Shown here piece by piece: positions 36,964 through 45,709 of a stretch of 64,000 nucleotides of DNA. This stretch comes from Bradyrhizobium sp. KBS0727 (lineage in GTDB: Bacteria > Pseudomonadota > Alphaproteobacteria > Rhizobiales > Xanthobacteraceae). The stretch is from contig NZ_CP042176.1 of NCBI RefSeq assembly GCF_005937885.2, forward strand, positions 310,001 through 374,000, written 5' to 3'. Each line of letters opens with the position of its first letter. The stretch's first letter is position 1. Position numbers and translations under genes: made by a program. Under the pieces are notes generated by a model that worked only from the letters and a program-made list of their open reading frames with translations, did not search any database and had not been told where the DNA came from.

Positions 36964-37467
36964 ATGCTCGACGGACTTCGTCAATTCATTGCCGACATTG
37001 TTTCCCCCAGCGAGCACGAGGAGCGGGCGTTCGATGATACCGGCTCCCGTCTGGCCGCGACCGCGCTTCTGGTCCACGTCGTCTCGCTCGATGGCGAGCC
37101 GACCGAGGTCGAGAAACGCAAATTGCACGGCCTGATCGAGAGCAGCTTCAAGCTCGATCCCGGCACCGCGGACCGGTTGATCGCCTCGGCGACCAAGGTC
37201 GAGGGCGAGGCGGTCGATCTCTACCATTTCACCAGCGTCATCATGCGCTCGGTCAACGAGGAGGGCCGGTTGCGCATCATCGAGATGATGTGGGAGCTGG
37301 TCTATGCCGACGGGCAGGTCAGCGAGTTCGAGGACAACGTCGTCTGGCGTGCCGCGGATCTGCTCGGCGTTTCCTCGCGCGACCGGATCGATCTCAAGCA
37401 CCGAGTGGCGGAGCGGCAATCGGTCGGGTCCCCGGGCGCTTCGAAATCCGCCGACGCGGCGATGTGA
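36964..37467 (+). CDS. TerB-family (tellurite resistance TerB-like) protein
   Basis: A 167-residue helical protein with one TerB-like domain: ALLVHVVSLDGEPTEVEKRKLHGLIESSF, then MMWELVYADGQVSEFEDNVVWRAADLLGVSSRDR. The Asp/Glu clusters in SLDGEPTEVE and YADGQVSEFE are the conserved acidic pairs thought to bind metal. The name comes from tellurite clusters, but single TerB genes like this have no proven link to tellurite. No ter partners (terC, terD) are present. It is soluble, and GAGATCCC lies just before the ATG. The last 20 residues are low complexity. Confidence 0.87.
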   Translation: MLDGLRQFIADIVSPSEHEERAFDDTGSRLAATALLVHVVSLDGEPTEVEKRKLHGLIESSFKLDPGTADRLIASATKVEGEAVDLYHFTSVIMRSVNEEGRLRIIEMMWELVYADGQVSEFEDNVVWRAADLLGVSSRDRIDLKHRVAERQSVGSPGASKSADAAM

Positions 37468-37676
37468 CATGCCGCCGTGCGGCGCTCCGCACTGAACTTA
37501 ACAAAACTTTAATGTGCGGCGTCACGCGATAAGTCTCGAAAATACTGCATTTTCCGTGCGGGCGTCGCGGGTTTTCATACCGATATGCCTGCCGGTGGCT
37601 TGCGTCACACCACAAGCCTATGCTCTCGTCGCGTTGTTCGCAGTGTAACCTGAAATTGAATTAAGAGCTTTCAATC

Positions 37677-38456
37677 GTGACCGAGCGTGTGACGCTGATT
37701 ACCGGTGCATCGGCGGGCATAGGCGCCGAGTTGGCGCGCGTTTTTGCAGCCAAGGGTCATCGTGTCGCGCTGGTCGCGCGCCGGACGGATCGTCTGACGT
37801 CGCTGGCGGGTGAGATCACGGCTGCGGGCGGCGCCGCGCCGCTCGTCATTCCCTGCGACCTTACGCAGCCCGATTCGGGCGACAGGATCGCCGAGGCTTT
37901 GGCTGCTGCCGGCGTCGAGGTCGACTACGTCGTCAACAATGCGGGCTTCGGCGTGTTCGGCAGGGCGGTCCAGCGCGACCGCGCCGACCAGCTCGACATC
38001 ATTGCGGTCAATATCCGTGCGCTGACCGACCTGTCGTTGCGGTTTTCCGATCAATTGATCCGCAACCGCGGCGGCATCCTCAACATCGGTTCGATCGCGG
38101 GCTTTTTGCCGGGGCCGGGCATGGCGGTCTACTACGCATCCAAGGCTTATGTGCTGTCATTCACCGAAGCCTTGCGCGCCGAGTTGGCGCCGCGCGGCGT
38201 CCGGGTGACCGTGGTCTGTCCGGGCCCGGTGCCGTCGGAATTTCAGGCGCGTGCCGGATTTACCCCCGGCTTCGATTCGGCGGTGCTCAATGTCATGCCG
38301 GCCAATGTCGCGCAGCAGGCCTATCGCGGCCTGATGGCCAACAAGCGGGCAGTGATGCCCGGGCTCGGCATCAAGATCGTGCCGTTCTTGCTTCGCCTGT
38401 TCCCGCGCTCGTTTATCCTGGGTGCGGTCGGCCGGCTCCAGCTGCGCGAGCGCTGA
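37677..38456 (+). CDS. Short-chain dehydrogenase/reductase
   Basis: A 259-residue classical SDR starting with GTG. The nucleotide-binding TGASAGIGAELARVFAAKGH, VNNAGFGVFG, the catalytic Ser in NIGSIAGFLPGPG and YYASKAYVLSFTEALRAEL (YxxxK) are all present, so the catalytic tetrad is complete. PGPVPSEFQARAG is the typical loop after the active site. NADP(H) preference is suggested by ARRTDRL after beta-2. The C-terminus is hydrophobic and basic (KIVPFLLRLFPRSFILGAV), like SDRs of the DltE/short-chain-acyl group; the substrate is unknown. It stands alone between the TerB-like gene and the amidotransferase gene. Confidence 0.9.
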   Translation: MTERVTLITGASAGIGAELARVFAAKGHRVALVARRTDRLTSLAGEITAAGGAAPLVIPCDLTQPDSGDRIAEALAAAGVEVDYVVNNAGFGVFGRAVQRDRADQLDIIAVNIRALTDLSLRFSDQLIRNRGGILNIGSIAGFLPGPGMAVYYASKAYVLSFTEALRAELAPRGVRVTVVCPGPVPSEFQARAGFTPGFDSAVLNVMPANVAQQAYRGLMANKRAVMPGLGIKIVPFLLRLFPRSFILGAVGRLQLRER

Positions 38457-38617
38457 GATTCCCCCGTTTTGAGCCGGAGCGTGACGCGGGACACAGCGTG
38501 GCCCACGATTTGCTTATATTTTTGCAAGTCCAGGATTTCTGCAAGTTCAAGTGAACTCACCCGAAATTAATACCCACCAAGGTATGGTTTTGGTTCGAGG
38601 TGCTCCAGGCAACGTCG

Positions 38618-39418
38618 ATGTCGTTCTGGTCGAGCAAAAATGGCGACAATATCCTGCCCTTTCCGGGGCGAAGGGTGGTGCTTGCACCTGAGCCAGCGCC
38701 GCTATTGCCGGTCCTGATCGTTCTGCACCAGGAGACCTCGACCCCGGGCCGGGTCGGTAACGCGCTCCGCGCGCTCGGCCATCCCCTCGATATCAGGCGC
38801 CCGCGGTTCGGCGATCCCTTGCCGGAAACGCTGGATCGGCATGCCGGCGCGGTCATTTTCGGCGGCCCGATGAGCGCCAACGATTCCGATGAATATATTC
38901 GCCGGGAAATCGACTGGATCGAAATCCCGCTGCGCGAGCAGCGGCCGTTCCTGGGCATTTGCCTGGGCGCGCAGATGCTTGCCAGGCAGTTGGGGGCGCA
39001 GGTCGCGCCTCATCCCGAAGGCCGGGTTGAGGTCGGCTATTATCCGATCCGTCCGACCGAGGCCGGCCATGCGCTCTGTCCGAACTGGCCGGAGCGCGTC
39101 TATCATTGGCACGGCGAGGGATTTCAATTGCCCTGGGGCGCGGAATTGCTCGCCGAAGGCAATGACTTTCCGGTGCAGGCATTCCAGCACGGCCATGCGT
39201 TCGGTTTGCAGTTTCACCCCGATGTCACCTACGCGATGATGCATCGCTGGACCACGCGTGGCTGCGTGCGGATGGATTCGCCCGGCGCACATCCGCGTCA
39301 TCTGCACTTTGCCGATCGCGCGGTGCACGACATGACCGAGCGGGCATGGCTGAAGCGCTTCATCGTTGGCTGGCTCGCGCGCATGCCGGCCTCGATCATG
39401 TCGGAAGCCGCGGAATAG
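38618..39418 (+). CDS. Class I glutamine amidotransferase-like protein
   Basis: About 266 residues from MSFWSSKNGDNILPFPGRR; a GTG at 38600 is an alternative. The amidotransferase domain (about 40-220) has AGAVIFGGPMSAND, FLGICLGAQMLARQLGA with the nucleophile cysteine, and FGLQFHPDVTYAMM, where the triad His is followed by Asp instead of the usual Glu. VYHWHGEGFQLPWGA is typical of the GMP-synthase-like stand-alone family. These proteins hydrolyse glutamine or gamma-glutamyl compounds; the acceptor here is unknown. The first 30 residues are extra. The next gene is an enoyl-CoA hydratase about 150 bp away. Confidence 0.87.
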   Translation: MSFWSSKNGDNILPFPGRRVVLAPEPAPLLPVLIVLHQETSTPGRVGNALRALGHPLDIRRPRFGDPLPETLDRHAGAVIFGGPMSANDSDEYIRREIDWIEIPLREQRPFLGICLGAQMLARQLGAQVAPHPEGRVEVGYYPIRPTEAGHALCPNWPERVYHWHGEGFQLPWGAELLAEGNDFPVQAFQHGHAFGLQFHPDVTYAMMHRWTTRGCVRMDSPGAHPRHLHFADRAVHDMTERAWLKRFIVGWLARMPASIMSEAAE

Positions 39419-39570
39419 CCGCCACGCGGAATTTGCGTCGCGGGTCCGGACATCTTTCTAAATCTGTGAATGTGCTAGTGTTGCTTCCGCAAGCAGGCGT
39501 ACGGCCAACGCGGAATTGTCGACGACTAGACCGCGGCACGCCAACGAGAAAAAATCACAGGGAGATCGCC

Positions 39571-40380
39571 GTGGACTATCAGCATATTCTCTACGAGGTC
39601 AGCGACAAGATCGCGACCATCACGCTCAACCGGCCCGATCGCATGAATGCGTGGACGGCGATCATGGAGCGCGACGTGCGCCACGCGATGGAGACGGCCG
39701 CCGCCGACGACAATGTCCGCGTCATCGTGCTGACCGGCGCGGGGCGCGCGTTCTGCGCCGGCGCCGACATGGAGGGATTGAAGGCGATCGATCCCAGCGA
39801 GATCAGGCGCGGCGAGAACACACCGTTCGACATGAATCGCCGTGCCGACTGGCAGACGCGCTACGCCTATTACCCCGCGATCCCCAAGCCCGTGATCGGC
39901 ATGCTGAACGGCGCCACCGCCGGCATCGGCCTCGTCCACGCGCTCTATTGCGACCTGCGGTTTGCCGCCGACAATACCGTGTTCACGACGGCCTTCTCAC
40001 GCCGCGGCTTGATCGCCGAGCACGGCATCAGCTGGATGCTGCCGCTTCTCGTCGGCCATGCCAATGCGCTCGATCTCCTGATGTCGGCGCGCCGCGTCTA
40101 TAGCGACGAAGCGCTGCGCATCGGACTGGTCAACCGGATCTACCCGCCGGATCAACTGCGCGAGCAGACCTATGCCTATGCGCGCGATCTCGCCGACTTC
40201 GTTTCGCCCAGCGCGATCTCGGTGATCAAGCGCCAGCTCTACGACGTACCGTTCCAGACGCTGGCGGAGGCGACCATCGACGCCAACCGCGAAATGCAGA
40301 TCGCGCTCAAGGGCAGTGATTTCAAGGAGGGGGTGGCGAGCTTCATGGAGAAGCGGCCGCCAAGGTTTACGGGGAAGTAG
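39571..40380 (+). CDS. Enoyl-CoA hydratase/isomerase family protein
   Basis: A 269-residue crotonase-fold protein. The start is GTG at 39571, supported by GGGAG 7-8 bases upstream; the open frame continues further 5' but without such a site. ATITLNRPDRMNAWT and VLTGAGRAFCAGADMEGL form the first part of the CoA site and oxyanion hole. KPVIGMLNGATAGIGLVHAL gives the second oxyanion Gly, followed by SRRGLIAEHGISWMLPLLVG with a catalytic-region Glu. The family does hydration, isomerisation or related steps on acyl-CoAs; which one cannot be told. The C-terminus KEGVASFMEKRPPRFTG is standard for enoyl-CoA hydratases. Confidence 0.92.
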   Translation: MDYQHILYEVSDKIATITLNRPDRMNAWTAIMERDVRHAMETAAADDNVRVIVLTGAGRAFCAGADMEGLKAIDPSEIRRGENTPFDMNRRADWQTRYAYYPAIPKPVIGMLNGATAGIGLVHALYCDLRFAADNTVFTTAFSRRGLIAEHGISWMLPLLVGHANALDLLMSARRVYSDEALRIGLVNRIYPPDQLREQTYAYARDLADFVSPSAISVIKRQLYDVPFQTLAEATIDANREMQIALKGSDFKEGVASFMEKRPPRFTGK

Positions 40381-40400
40381 GGGGGTCCTTCGCTGAGGCA

Positions 40401-40621
40401 GCCCGTCTTCGCCCTTTGGGCTACGCCGGGCACCACGCTTCGCCCGTTGGCCGTCACGTGGCTGCGCCACGCGAAGCCCAAAGCGTCGCCGAGTGAACCG
40501 GCGGCGAGAACAAATAGGATTGTTAGGATTACCAGCCCGTCTTCGCGGGCTACGCCGGGCACCACGCTTCGCCCTTCGAGCATCTCGTGGCTGCGCCACG
40601 CGAAGCCCGAAGGGCGAAGCG

Positions 40622-40626
<5 letters not shown>
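40401..40626. repeat. Two tandem copies of a hairpin repeat (family C) abutting tRNA-Ala
   Basis: Copy 1 (40401-40479) and copy 2 (40535-40608) share GCCCGTCTTCGC, GGGCTACGCCGGGCACCACG, CTTCGCCC and CGTGGCTGCGCCACGCGAAG. In copy 2 the inverted arms CACCACGCTTCGCCC (40560) and GGGCGAAGCGTGGTG (40612-40626) enclose the inner hairpin CGTGGC-TGC-GCCACG. The right arm runs 5 bases into the 3' end of tRNA-Ala. Confidence 0.85.
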
Positions 40627-40697
<71 letters not shown>

Positions 40698-40891
40698 GTT
40701 GCGACCGCCTTTAGGTATCCCTTGGGATGGCCCGGAAGCGGTGACAATCGGCGCCATTTACAGTCTGGCCCAAGGTCAAGTCAAGAACGGTGAAAGTGCC
40801 CGATTTCGGTGCCATTTTGCCGGGAACTTCCCTTGTTTGCCGGGGGCCGAACGGATATCTAGCAGATGTCCCACCTGCGAGCCCCCCTCAC

Positions 40892-41182
40892 ATGCGCGCC
40901 GTCCTCGACATCGTCATCATCGTCCTCGACCTCTATGTCTGGCTTTTGATCGCTTCGGCCATCCTTTCCTGGCTGATCGCCTTCAATGTCGTGAACACGC
41001 GTAACCAGTTCGTCTCGGCGGTGGCCGAATTCCTGTACCGGATTACGGAGCCGGTGCTGGCGCCGATTCGCCGGTTCCTGCCCAGCATGGGTGGGCTCGA
41101 CATCTCGCCGATCATCCTGATCCTGATCATCATGTTCATCCAGCGGGTGATCGCCTACTACATCTACCCCAACGTCATCTGA
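40892..41182 (+). CDS. YggT family membrane protein
   Basis: A 96-residue protein with two hydrophobic helices (IVIIVLDLYVWLLIASAILSW... and ISPIILILIIMFIQRVIAYY) separated by the conserved loop FLYRITEPVLAPIRRFLP, the YggT signature. The start MRAVLDIVIIV is chosen because the in-frame extension upstream has no membrane or family character. YggT proteins help osmotic-shock survival or polar cell organisation in different bacteria; the role here is not shown. It is the first gene of a yggT-DUF167-folD operon, 41 bp before the DUF167 gene, an order seen in many Proteobacteria. Confidence 0.92.
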   Translation: MRAVLDIVIIVLDLYVWLLIASAILSWLIAFNVVNTRNQFVSAVAEFLYRITEPVLAPIRRFLPSMGGLDISPIILILIIMFIQRVIAYYIYPNVI

Positions 41183-41223
41183 TCGCGGGCGCCCGTCGCT
41201 GACGGACGCTCCATGGATACAAA

Positions 41224-41574
41224 ATGGATCCTTGGCGCTATTCCACCGAGGGCATCAGCATTGCATTGCGGGTAACCCCGCGCGGCGGCCGCGACGATAT
41301 CGACGGCATTGAAACGCTCGCCAACGGGCGCAGCGTGGTCAAGGTCCGGGTTCGCGCCGTCGCCGATGGCGGCGAGGCCAACCGGGCGGTCATGGAATTG
41401 CTGGCAAAGGCGCTGGGCGTGCCGAAGGCCAGGGTCAGGATTCTGTCCGGCACCACCTCGCGGATGAAGCAGGTTGCCGTCGATGGCGATCCCAAAATGC
41501 TCGGCGAGATTCTTGGCGAGACCTTGCGGAAGGCAACGGCCGTCAAATTCGAAAAGACAAAGGGATTGAGATGA
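41224..41574 (+). CDS. DUF167 (YggU) family protein
   Basis: A 116-residue single-domain protein. [59 protein letters not shown] and [13 protein letters not shown] are the family motifs in order. The function is unknown; the gene commonly sits beside yggT. The stop overlaps the folD start by four bases (ATGA), so it is translationally coupled to folD. The C-terminal 20 residues ([16 protein letters not shown]) extend past the normal domain. The start at 41224 lacks a strong Shine-Dalgarno but no better one exists. Confidence 0.92.
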   Translation: MDPWRYSTEGISIALRVTPRGGRDDIDGIETLANGRSVVKVRVRAVADGGEANRAVMELLAKALGVPKARVRILSGTTSRMKQVAVDGDPKMLGEILGETLRKATAVKFEKTKGLR

Positions 41575-42455
41575 CGGCAAGCATCATCGATGGAAAAGTC
41601 ATTGCATCGGAGCTTCGTGGGCGCGTCGCCGAAGAGGTCGCCCGGGTCAAGCGCGATCATCAATTGACGCCGGGGCTGGCGGTGGTGCTGGTCGGCCATG
41701 ATCCCGCCAGCGAGGTCTATGTCCGTAGCAAGCACAAGCAGACCCAGGCCGCCGGCATGGCCTCGTTCGACCGCAAACTGCCTGACGACGTCGCGCAAGC
41801 CGATCTGCTGGCGCTGATCGCAAAACTCAACCGCGACCCCGCGGTGCACGGCATTCTCGTGCAATTGCCGCTGCCGAAATCGATCCACACCGAAACCGTC
41901 ATCAACGCCATCGATCCGGCCAAGGATGTCGACGGGTTGCATCCGAACAATGCCGGGCGCCTCGCCGGCGGCTTGACCGCGCTGTCGCCCTGCACGCCGC
42001 TCGGCTGCATCATCCTGACCAAGAGCGTGCATGCCTCGCTCGAGGGTCTGAACGCAATCGTCATCGGCCGCTCCAACCTGGTCGGCCGTCCGCTGGTGCA
42101 ACTGCTGCTCAACGAAAATGCTACGGTGACGATCGCGCATTCGCGCTCGCGCAACCTGCCGCAACTCTGCGCCCGCGCCGATCTGGTCTATGCCGCTGTC
42201 GGCAAGCCTGAGATGGTGCGCGCGGACTGGGTCAAGCCGGGCGCCACCGTGATCGATGTCGGTATCAACCGGTTGCCGACATCAGAAGGCAAGACCCGGC
42301 TGGTCGGCGATGTCGCGTTCAAGGAAGTGGCTGAAGTGGCCGGCGCCATCACGCCGGTGCCCGGTGGTGTCGGACAGATGACGGTGGCGTGCCTCCTGGT
42401 CAACACGCTGCGCGCGGCGTGTGCGATCCACAAGCTGCCGGCGCCGGGAGTTTAG
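41571..42455 (+). CDS. folD: Methylenetetrahydrofolate dehydrogenase / methenyltetrahydrofolate cyclohydrolase
   Basis: Bifunctional NADP-dependent enzyme interconverting 5,10-methylene-THF, methenyl-THF and 10-formyl-THF. The 294-residue length is normal. [20 protein letters not shown] has the catalytic Tyr and Lys, [12 protein letters not shown] and [13 protein letters not shown] form the folate site, and [18 protein letters not shown] and the end motif [16 protein letters not shown] complete the family. It supplies 10-formyl-THF to PurH (0.8-2.4 kb). It overlaps the DUF167 gene by 4 bp. A family A palindrome follows, then the convergent peptidase gene. Confidence 0.97.
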   Translation: MTASIIDGKVIASELRGRVAEEVARVKRDHQLTPGLAVVLVGHDPASEVYVRSKHKQTQAAGMASFDRKLPDDVAQADLLALIAKLNRDPAVHGILVQLPLPKSIHTETVINAIDPAKDVDGLHPNNAGRLAGGLTALSPCTPLGCIILTKSVHASLEGLNAIVIGRSNLVGRPLVQLLLNENATVTIAHSRSRNLPQLCARADLVYAAVGKPEMVRADWVKPGATVIDVGINRLPTSEGKTRLVGDVAFKEVAEVAGAITPVPGGVGQMTVACLLVNTLRAACAIHKLPAPGV

Positions 42456-42461
42456 GCGGCT

Positions 42462-42541
42462 GTCATTCCGGGGCGATGCAAAGCATCGAACCCGGAATCT
42501 CGAGATTCCGGGTCTGGACCTTCGGACCATCCCGGAATGAC
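42462..42541. repeat. Dispersed palindromic repeat, family A (copy 4)
   Basis: A highly regular copy: GTCATTCCGGGGCGATGCAA with internal hairpin GATGCAAAGCATC on the left, centre AACCCGGAATCTCGAGATTCC, and right hairpin TGGACCTTCGGACCA before CCCGGAATGAC. It begins 7 bp after the folD stop and ends 11 bp before the peptidase gene end. Confidence 0.9.
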
Positions 42542-42551
42542 GACTACGTCG

Positions 42552-44045
42552 TCACCCCGCGCTATTCTCGATCAACCGCCGGTAGAACCGGATCATGTCG
42601 GCATAGCCTTCGACGCTGAGGCGTTCGTTGGTGCCGTGAAAGCGCTTCAGGTCGTCGGAATTCGCGCGCACCGGCGAGAAGCGGAAAATCTTGTCGGTTA
42701 CGCCGACATAGTGCCGCGAGTCGGTGGCGGCCACCATCAGGCCGGGCGCGACAACGACATCCGGAAAGACTTCGCGGATGGTGCGGTTCAGCATCTGGAA
42801 CGATGGGCTTGCGGTTGCTGTTACCGGCGGCGGGTCGGTATTGCCGGGAAACGGTGTGATCGAAATGCGCTCGTTGGCAATCGTGGTCCGCACATGATCG
42901 ACCACGCTCGATTGAGTGTCGCCGGGGATCAGGCGGAAGTTGACGGTCGCCTCGGCATTGCCGGGCAGGACGTTGTCCTTGTCGCCGGCGTTGAAGATGG
43001 TCAGCGCCGTCGTGGTGCGCACCATCGCCTCGGTGGGCCCGCTCTTTTCGAATTCGCGCAACAACAGCGGCTTGAACAGCCAGAGGTTCGACAGCGCCAC
43101 GCGGTTGAAGCCGGCCATCTCGGGCGCAAGGGTGTCGAACATTTCCGCCACCGTGTTGCGCACCTGCATCGGCAGGCGATGATCTTCCAGCCGCGTCAGC
43201 GCCGCGCTCATCATGCCGATCGCGGTATCGCGCGGCGGCATCGACGAATGGCCGGGCGTCGCATGCGCGTTCAGCACCACCGTCGCGTAGCCCTTTTCGG
43301 CGACGCCGATCAGCGCGGCCGGCTTGTCGAGGCCCTTCATGATGCCTTCGGTGATCAACAGGCCCTCGTCGATCACGAAATCGAGGTGCACGCCGCGCGA
43401 GGCCAATAGCGCGGCGATCGACTTGGCGCCTGATGTACCCGCGGTTTCCTCGTCATGGCCGAAGGCAAAATAGACGGTTCGCTTCGGGCGGAATCCGGCC
43501 TTGGCCATCGCCTCGGCGGCTTCCAGCATCGAATACAGGTTGCCCTTGTCGTCCCAGGAGCCACGGCCCCAGATGTAGCCGTCGGCGATGACGCCGTCAT
43601 AGGGCGGTTGTTGCCAGTCCTTTTCGGTGCCCGGTGCGACCGGCACCACGTCCTGATGCGCGAGCAGCCCGATCGGCTGCGCCTTTGAGTCGTTCTTGGG
43701 GTCGGAGCCCTCCCACGTGTAGAGCAGGCTGTAGTTGGCGACCAGTTCACGCCTGGCCGCGGCGTGGAACGCCGGAAAGCTCTTTTCGATATGGGCCTGC
43801 ATGCCGCGCAGCGCCTCGGCGTGCTGCTCGGGCTTTTCGTAGCTCGAAATGGTCCGGAACCGGATCGCCTCGCTCAGTCGCGTCGCGGCCGCCTGTGCGT
43901 CGACCGCCGCGCGCGGCACCGCGACGACCTGAAGCTGTCGCGAGCCATGGGTGACGACATTGAACGCCAGCACCCCGGCGACAACGACGATTGCCGCGAT
44001 CGCAAGCAGCAGGATGTTGCGGACAAAGCGGATGACGCGGCGCAT
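42552..44045 (-). CDS. M20 family peptidase (carboxypeptidase-like), membrane-anchored
   Basis: A 497-residue protein. One N-terminal transmembrane helix (about 10-32, NILLLAIAAIVVVAGVLAFNVV) suggests a periplasmic enzyme. The M20 metal motifs are present: IGLLAHQDVVPVAPG (zinc His and base region), WGRGSWDDKGNLYSMLEAAEAM (bridging Asp), FAFGHDEETAGTSGAKSI (Glu pair) and a late APGLMVAATDSRHYVGV with the final His. The dimerisation/lid domain lies between about 240 and 360 (GHSSMPP at its start). It resembles yeast CPS1-type carboxypeptidases/aminoacylases in size and order. AAGGAT lies before ATG. The exact substrate is unknown. Confidence 0.92.
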   Translation of the reverse strand: MRRVIRFVRNILLLAIAAIVVVAGVLAFNVVTHGSRQLQVVAVPRAAVDAQAAATRLSEAIRFRTISSYEKPEQHAEALRGMQAHIEKSFPAFHAAARRELVANYSLLYTWEGSDPKNDSKAQPIGLLAHQDVVPVAPGTEKDWQQPPYDGVIADGYIWGRGSWDDKGNLYSMLEAAEAMAKAGFRPKRTVYFAFGHDEETAGTSGAKSIAALLASRGVHLDFVIDEGLLITEGIMKGLDKPAALIGVAEKGYATVVLNAHATPGHSSMPPRDTAIGMMSAALTRLEDHRLPMQVRNTVAEMFDTLAPEMAGFNRVALSNLWLFKPLLLREFEKSGPTEAMVRTTTALTIFNAGDKDNVLPGNAEATVNFRLIPGDTQSSVVDHVRTTIANERISITPFPGNTDPPPVTATASPSFQMLNRTIREVFPDVVVAPGLMVAATDSRHYVGVTDKIFRFSPVRANSDDLKRFHGTNERLSVEGYADMIRFYRRLIENSAG

Positions 44046-44068
44046 GATGGGATCCTTGCTCCGAGTTT

Positions 44069-44170
44069 GTCATTCCGGGGCGCATCGAAGATGCGAACCC
44101 GGAATCTCGAGATCCCCAGATGCGCAATTGCGCATCTGAGGTTCGATGCTTTGCATCGCCCCGGGATGAC
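44069..44170. repeat. Dispersed palindromic repeat, family A (copy 5)
   Basis: Left part GTCATTCCGGGGCGCATCGAAG with hairpin GCATCGAAGATGC, centre AACCCGGAATCTCGAGATCC. An inserted perfect palindrome AGATGCGCAATTGCGCATCT follows, and the right part GATGCTTTGCATCGCCCC ends in GGGATGAC. It separates the peptidase and ppa genes. Confidence 0.9.
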
Positions 44171-44178
44171 GCTACGCG

Positions 44179-44709
44179 TCACTTTCCCTTGGCGCGCGCG
44201 ATGCCTTCCAGGATCAGCTTGCGGGCGTCTTCGGCGTCGCCCCAGCGCAGCACCTTCACCCATTTGCCGGGCTCGAGATCCTTGTAGTGCTCGAAGAAGT
44301 GCTGGATCTGCTGCAGCGTGATGTCGGGAAGATCGTTGTAGTTCTTCACCTTGTCGTAGCGCTGGGTCAGCTTCGACGAGGGAACGGCGATGATCTTCTC
44401 GTCGCCGCCGGCTTCGTCTTCCATCAGCAGCACGCCGACCGGGCGGACGCTCATCACCGCGCCCGGGACGATGGCGCGGGTATTGGCCACCAGTACGTCG
44501 CAGGGGTCGCCGTCGCCCGACAGCGTATGTGGGATGAAACCGTAATTGCCGGGATAGCGCATCGCCGTATAGAGGAAGCGGTCGACCACCAGCGTGCCGG
44601 CGTCCTTGTCCATTTCATATTTGATCGGCTCGCCGCCAACCGGAACTTCGATGATGACGTTGACCTCGTGCGGCGGATTGTTTCCGATCGAAATGGCGTC
44701 AATGCGCAT
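44179..44709 (-). CDS. ppa: Inorganic pyrophosphatase (family I)
   Basis: A 176-residue enzyme hydrolysing pyrophosphate to phosphate in the cytosol, driving biosynthetic reactions. [42 protein letters not shown] (signature with the three metal aspartates) and [15 protein letters not shown] are in the expected order. [33 protein letters not shown] is the usual C-terminal helix region. The length and all Mg ligands fit an active family I enzyme. GGAG lies 9 bases before ATG. It is a single gene between a palindrome and the GNAT gene. The C-terminus ends in KGK. Confidence 0.97.
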   Translation of the reverse strand: MRIDAISIGNNPPHEVNVIIEVPVGGEPIKYEMDKDAGTLVVDRFLYTAMRYPGNYGFIPHTLSGDGDPCDVLVANTRAIVPGAVMSVRPVGVLLMEDEAGGDEKIIAVPSSKLTQRYDKVKNYNDLPDITLQQIQHFFEHYKDLEPGKWVKVLRWGDAEDARKLILEGIARAKGK

Positions 44710-44913
44710 GGAGGGCTCCGGCTTTGCGTTGAGGGAGGCGCCCTGAAGCAGGCGCGTATCAGGTCCGGTTTAGACCGGCAGCAAAGCAGGGAAAAGGTTG
44801 AATCAGGCCTGATTCGAAAAAGTCGGCACCGGTTTTCCCTCGCGGCAAACGCGGAACGCGTTTGCGCGGAGATGATGCTCAATAAAGATGATGCTCAATA
44901 AAAGAGCGTCGGC

Positions 44914-45423
44914 TCAGTTGGTCCAGGCGAACGCGACCTTGTCGAGCGACTTCGGCCCGAACTTCTCCGAGGAGCGGGCGACCATGCGGCCGCCGAGGGC
45001 GCGGTAGAATTCCGTCGCCGGATCGTTGTCGGACAGCGCCCAGACCACCATGCTCTTCAGCCCGCTCTGCACCAGATCGCGCCGGGCGGCGGTGAACAGG
45101 CGGCGGCCGAAGCCGAGGCCCTGGAATTCCGGCCGCAGGTAGAGTTCGTAGATCTCGCCTTCGAAATGCAGGCTGCGGGCGCGGTTGCGGCCGTAGTTGG
45201 CGTAGCCGGCAACCTTGTCGCCGAACACCAGCACGCTGACGCGGCTGCCCTTGCGGATCGCGCTGTCCCACCATTGCGGGCCGCGACGGTTGATCAGCTT
45301 CTCAAGTTCGGCGCCGGGGATGATGCCCTGATACGCTGAGCGCCAGGCTTCATCATGGGTAGACGCTACCGCAGCTGCATCCGCAGCTTTGGCCGGTCGA
45401 ACCTCGATCAGGGTTGTGCTCAT
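44914..45423 (-). CDS. GNAT family N-acetyltransferase
   Basis: About 169 residues from MSTTLIEVRPAKAADAAAVASTHDEAW; an ATG 42 bases upstream is in frame. The GNAT fold is visible as beta-4 VLVFGDKVAGYANYG, then EIYELYLRPEFQGLGFGRRLFTAAR with the acetyl-CoA loop (QGLGFGRRL). MVVWALSDNDPATEFYRALGGRMVARSSEKFG completes it, with the catalytic-region Tyr in EFYRALGG. The substrate may be an amine or protein N-terminus and cannot be told. It stands alone, with about 200 bp before ppa and 290 bp before the divergent hydrolase gene. Confidence 0.88.
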   Translation of the reverse strand: MSTTLIEVRPAKAADAAAVASTHDEAWRSAYQGIIPGAELEKLINRRGPQWWDSAIRKGSRVSVLVFGDKVAGYANYGRNRARSLHFEGEIYELYLRPEFQGLGFGRRLFTAARRDLVQSGLKSMVVWALSDNDPATEFYRALGGRMVARSSEKFGPKSLDKVAFAWTN

Positions 45424-45709
45424 GACCCAATCAAAGCAAGTCGGCGGCCCGGCTTCAAGGTCCATCCTTAATTATCGGTTAACCTGTGGATTTTCTGCAT
45501 CAGTTTTTAACCCTTCTGTACCGAAAGAGGACAAGGAGCTGCATTCCCCGGCACTTGGCTGAAGCGAGGGATGGCAAAACCCTCCCGGAATCGCTTCGGT
45601 GAATGCCGCCGCGAAATCTCGTTCACGGAAAAATGCGCTGGATTTGATTCGCCGCCGGTATTCTGTTGGTCCATCCGCGTCTCCCTCCTTGGCTGCGTCA
45701 GGCCCATCC

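Noticed and set aside
36964..37467. TerB-like gene as part of a tellurite resistance system
   Set aside because: No terC, terD or terZ neighbours; single TerB-like genes are widespread without that function.
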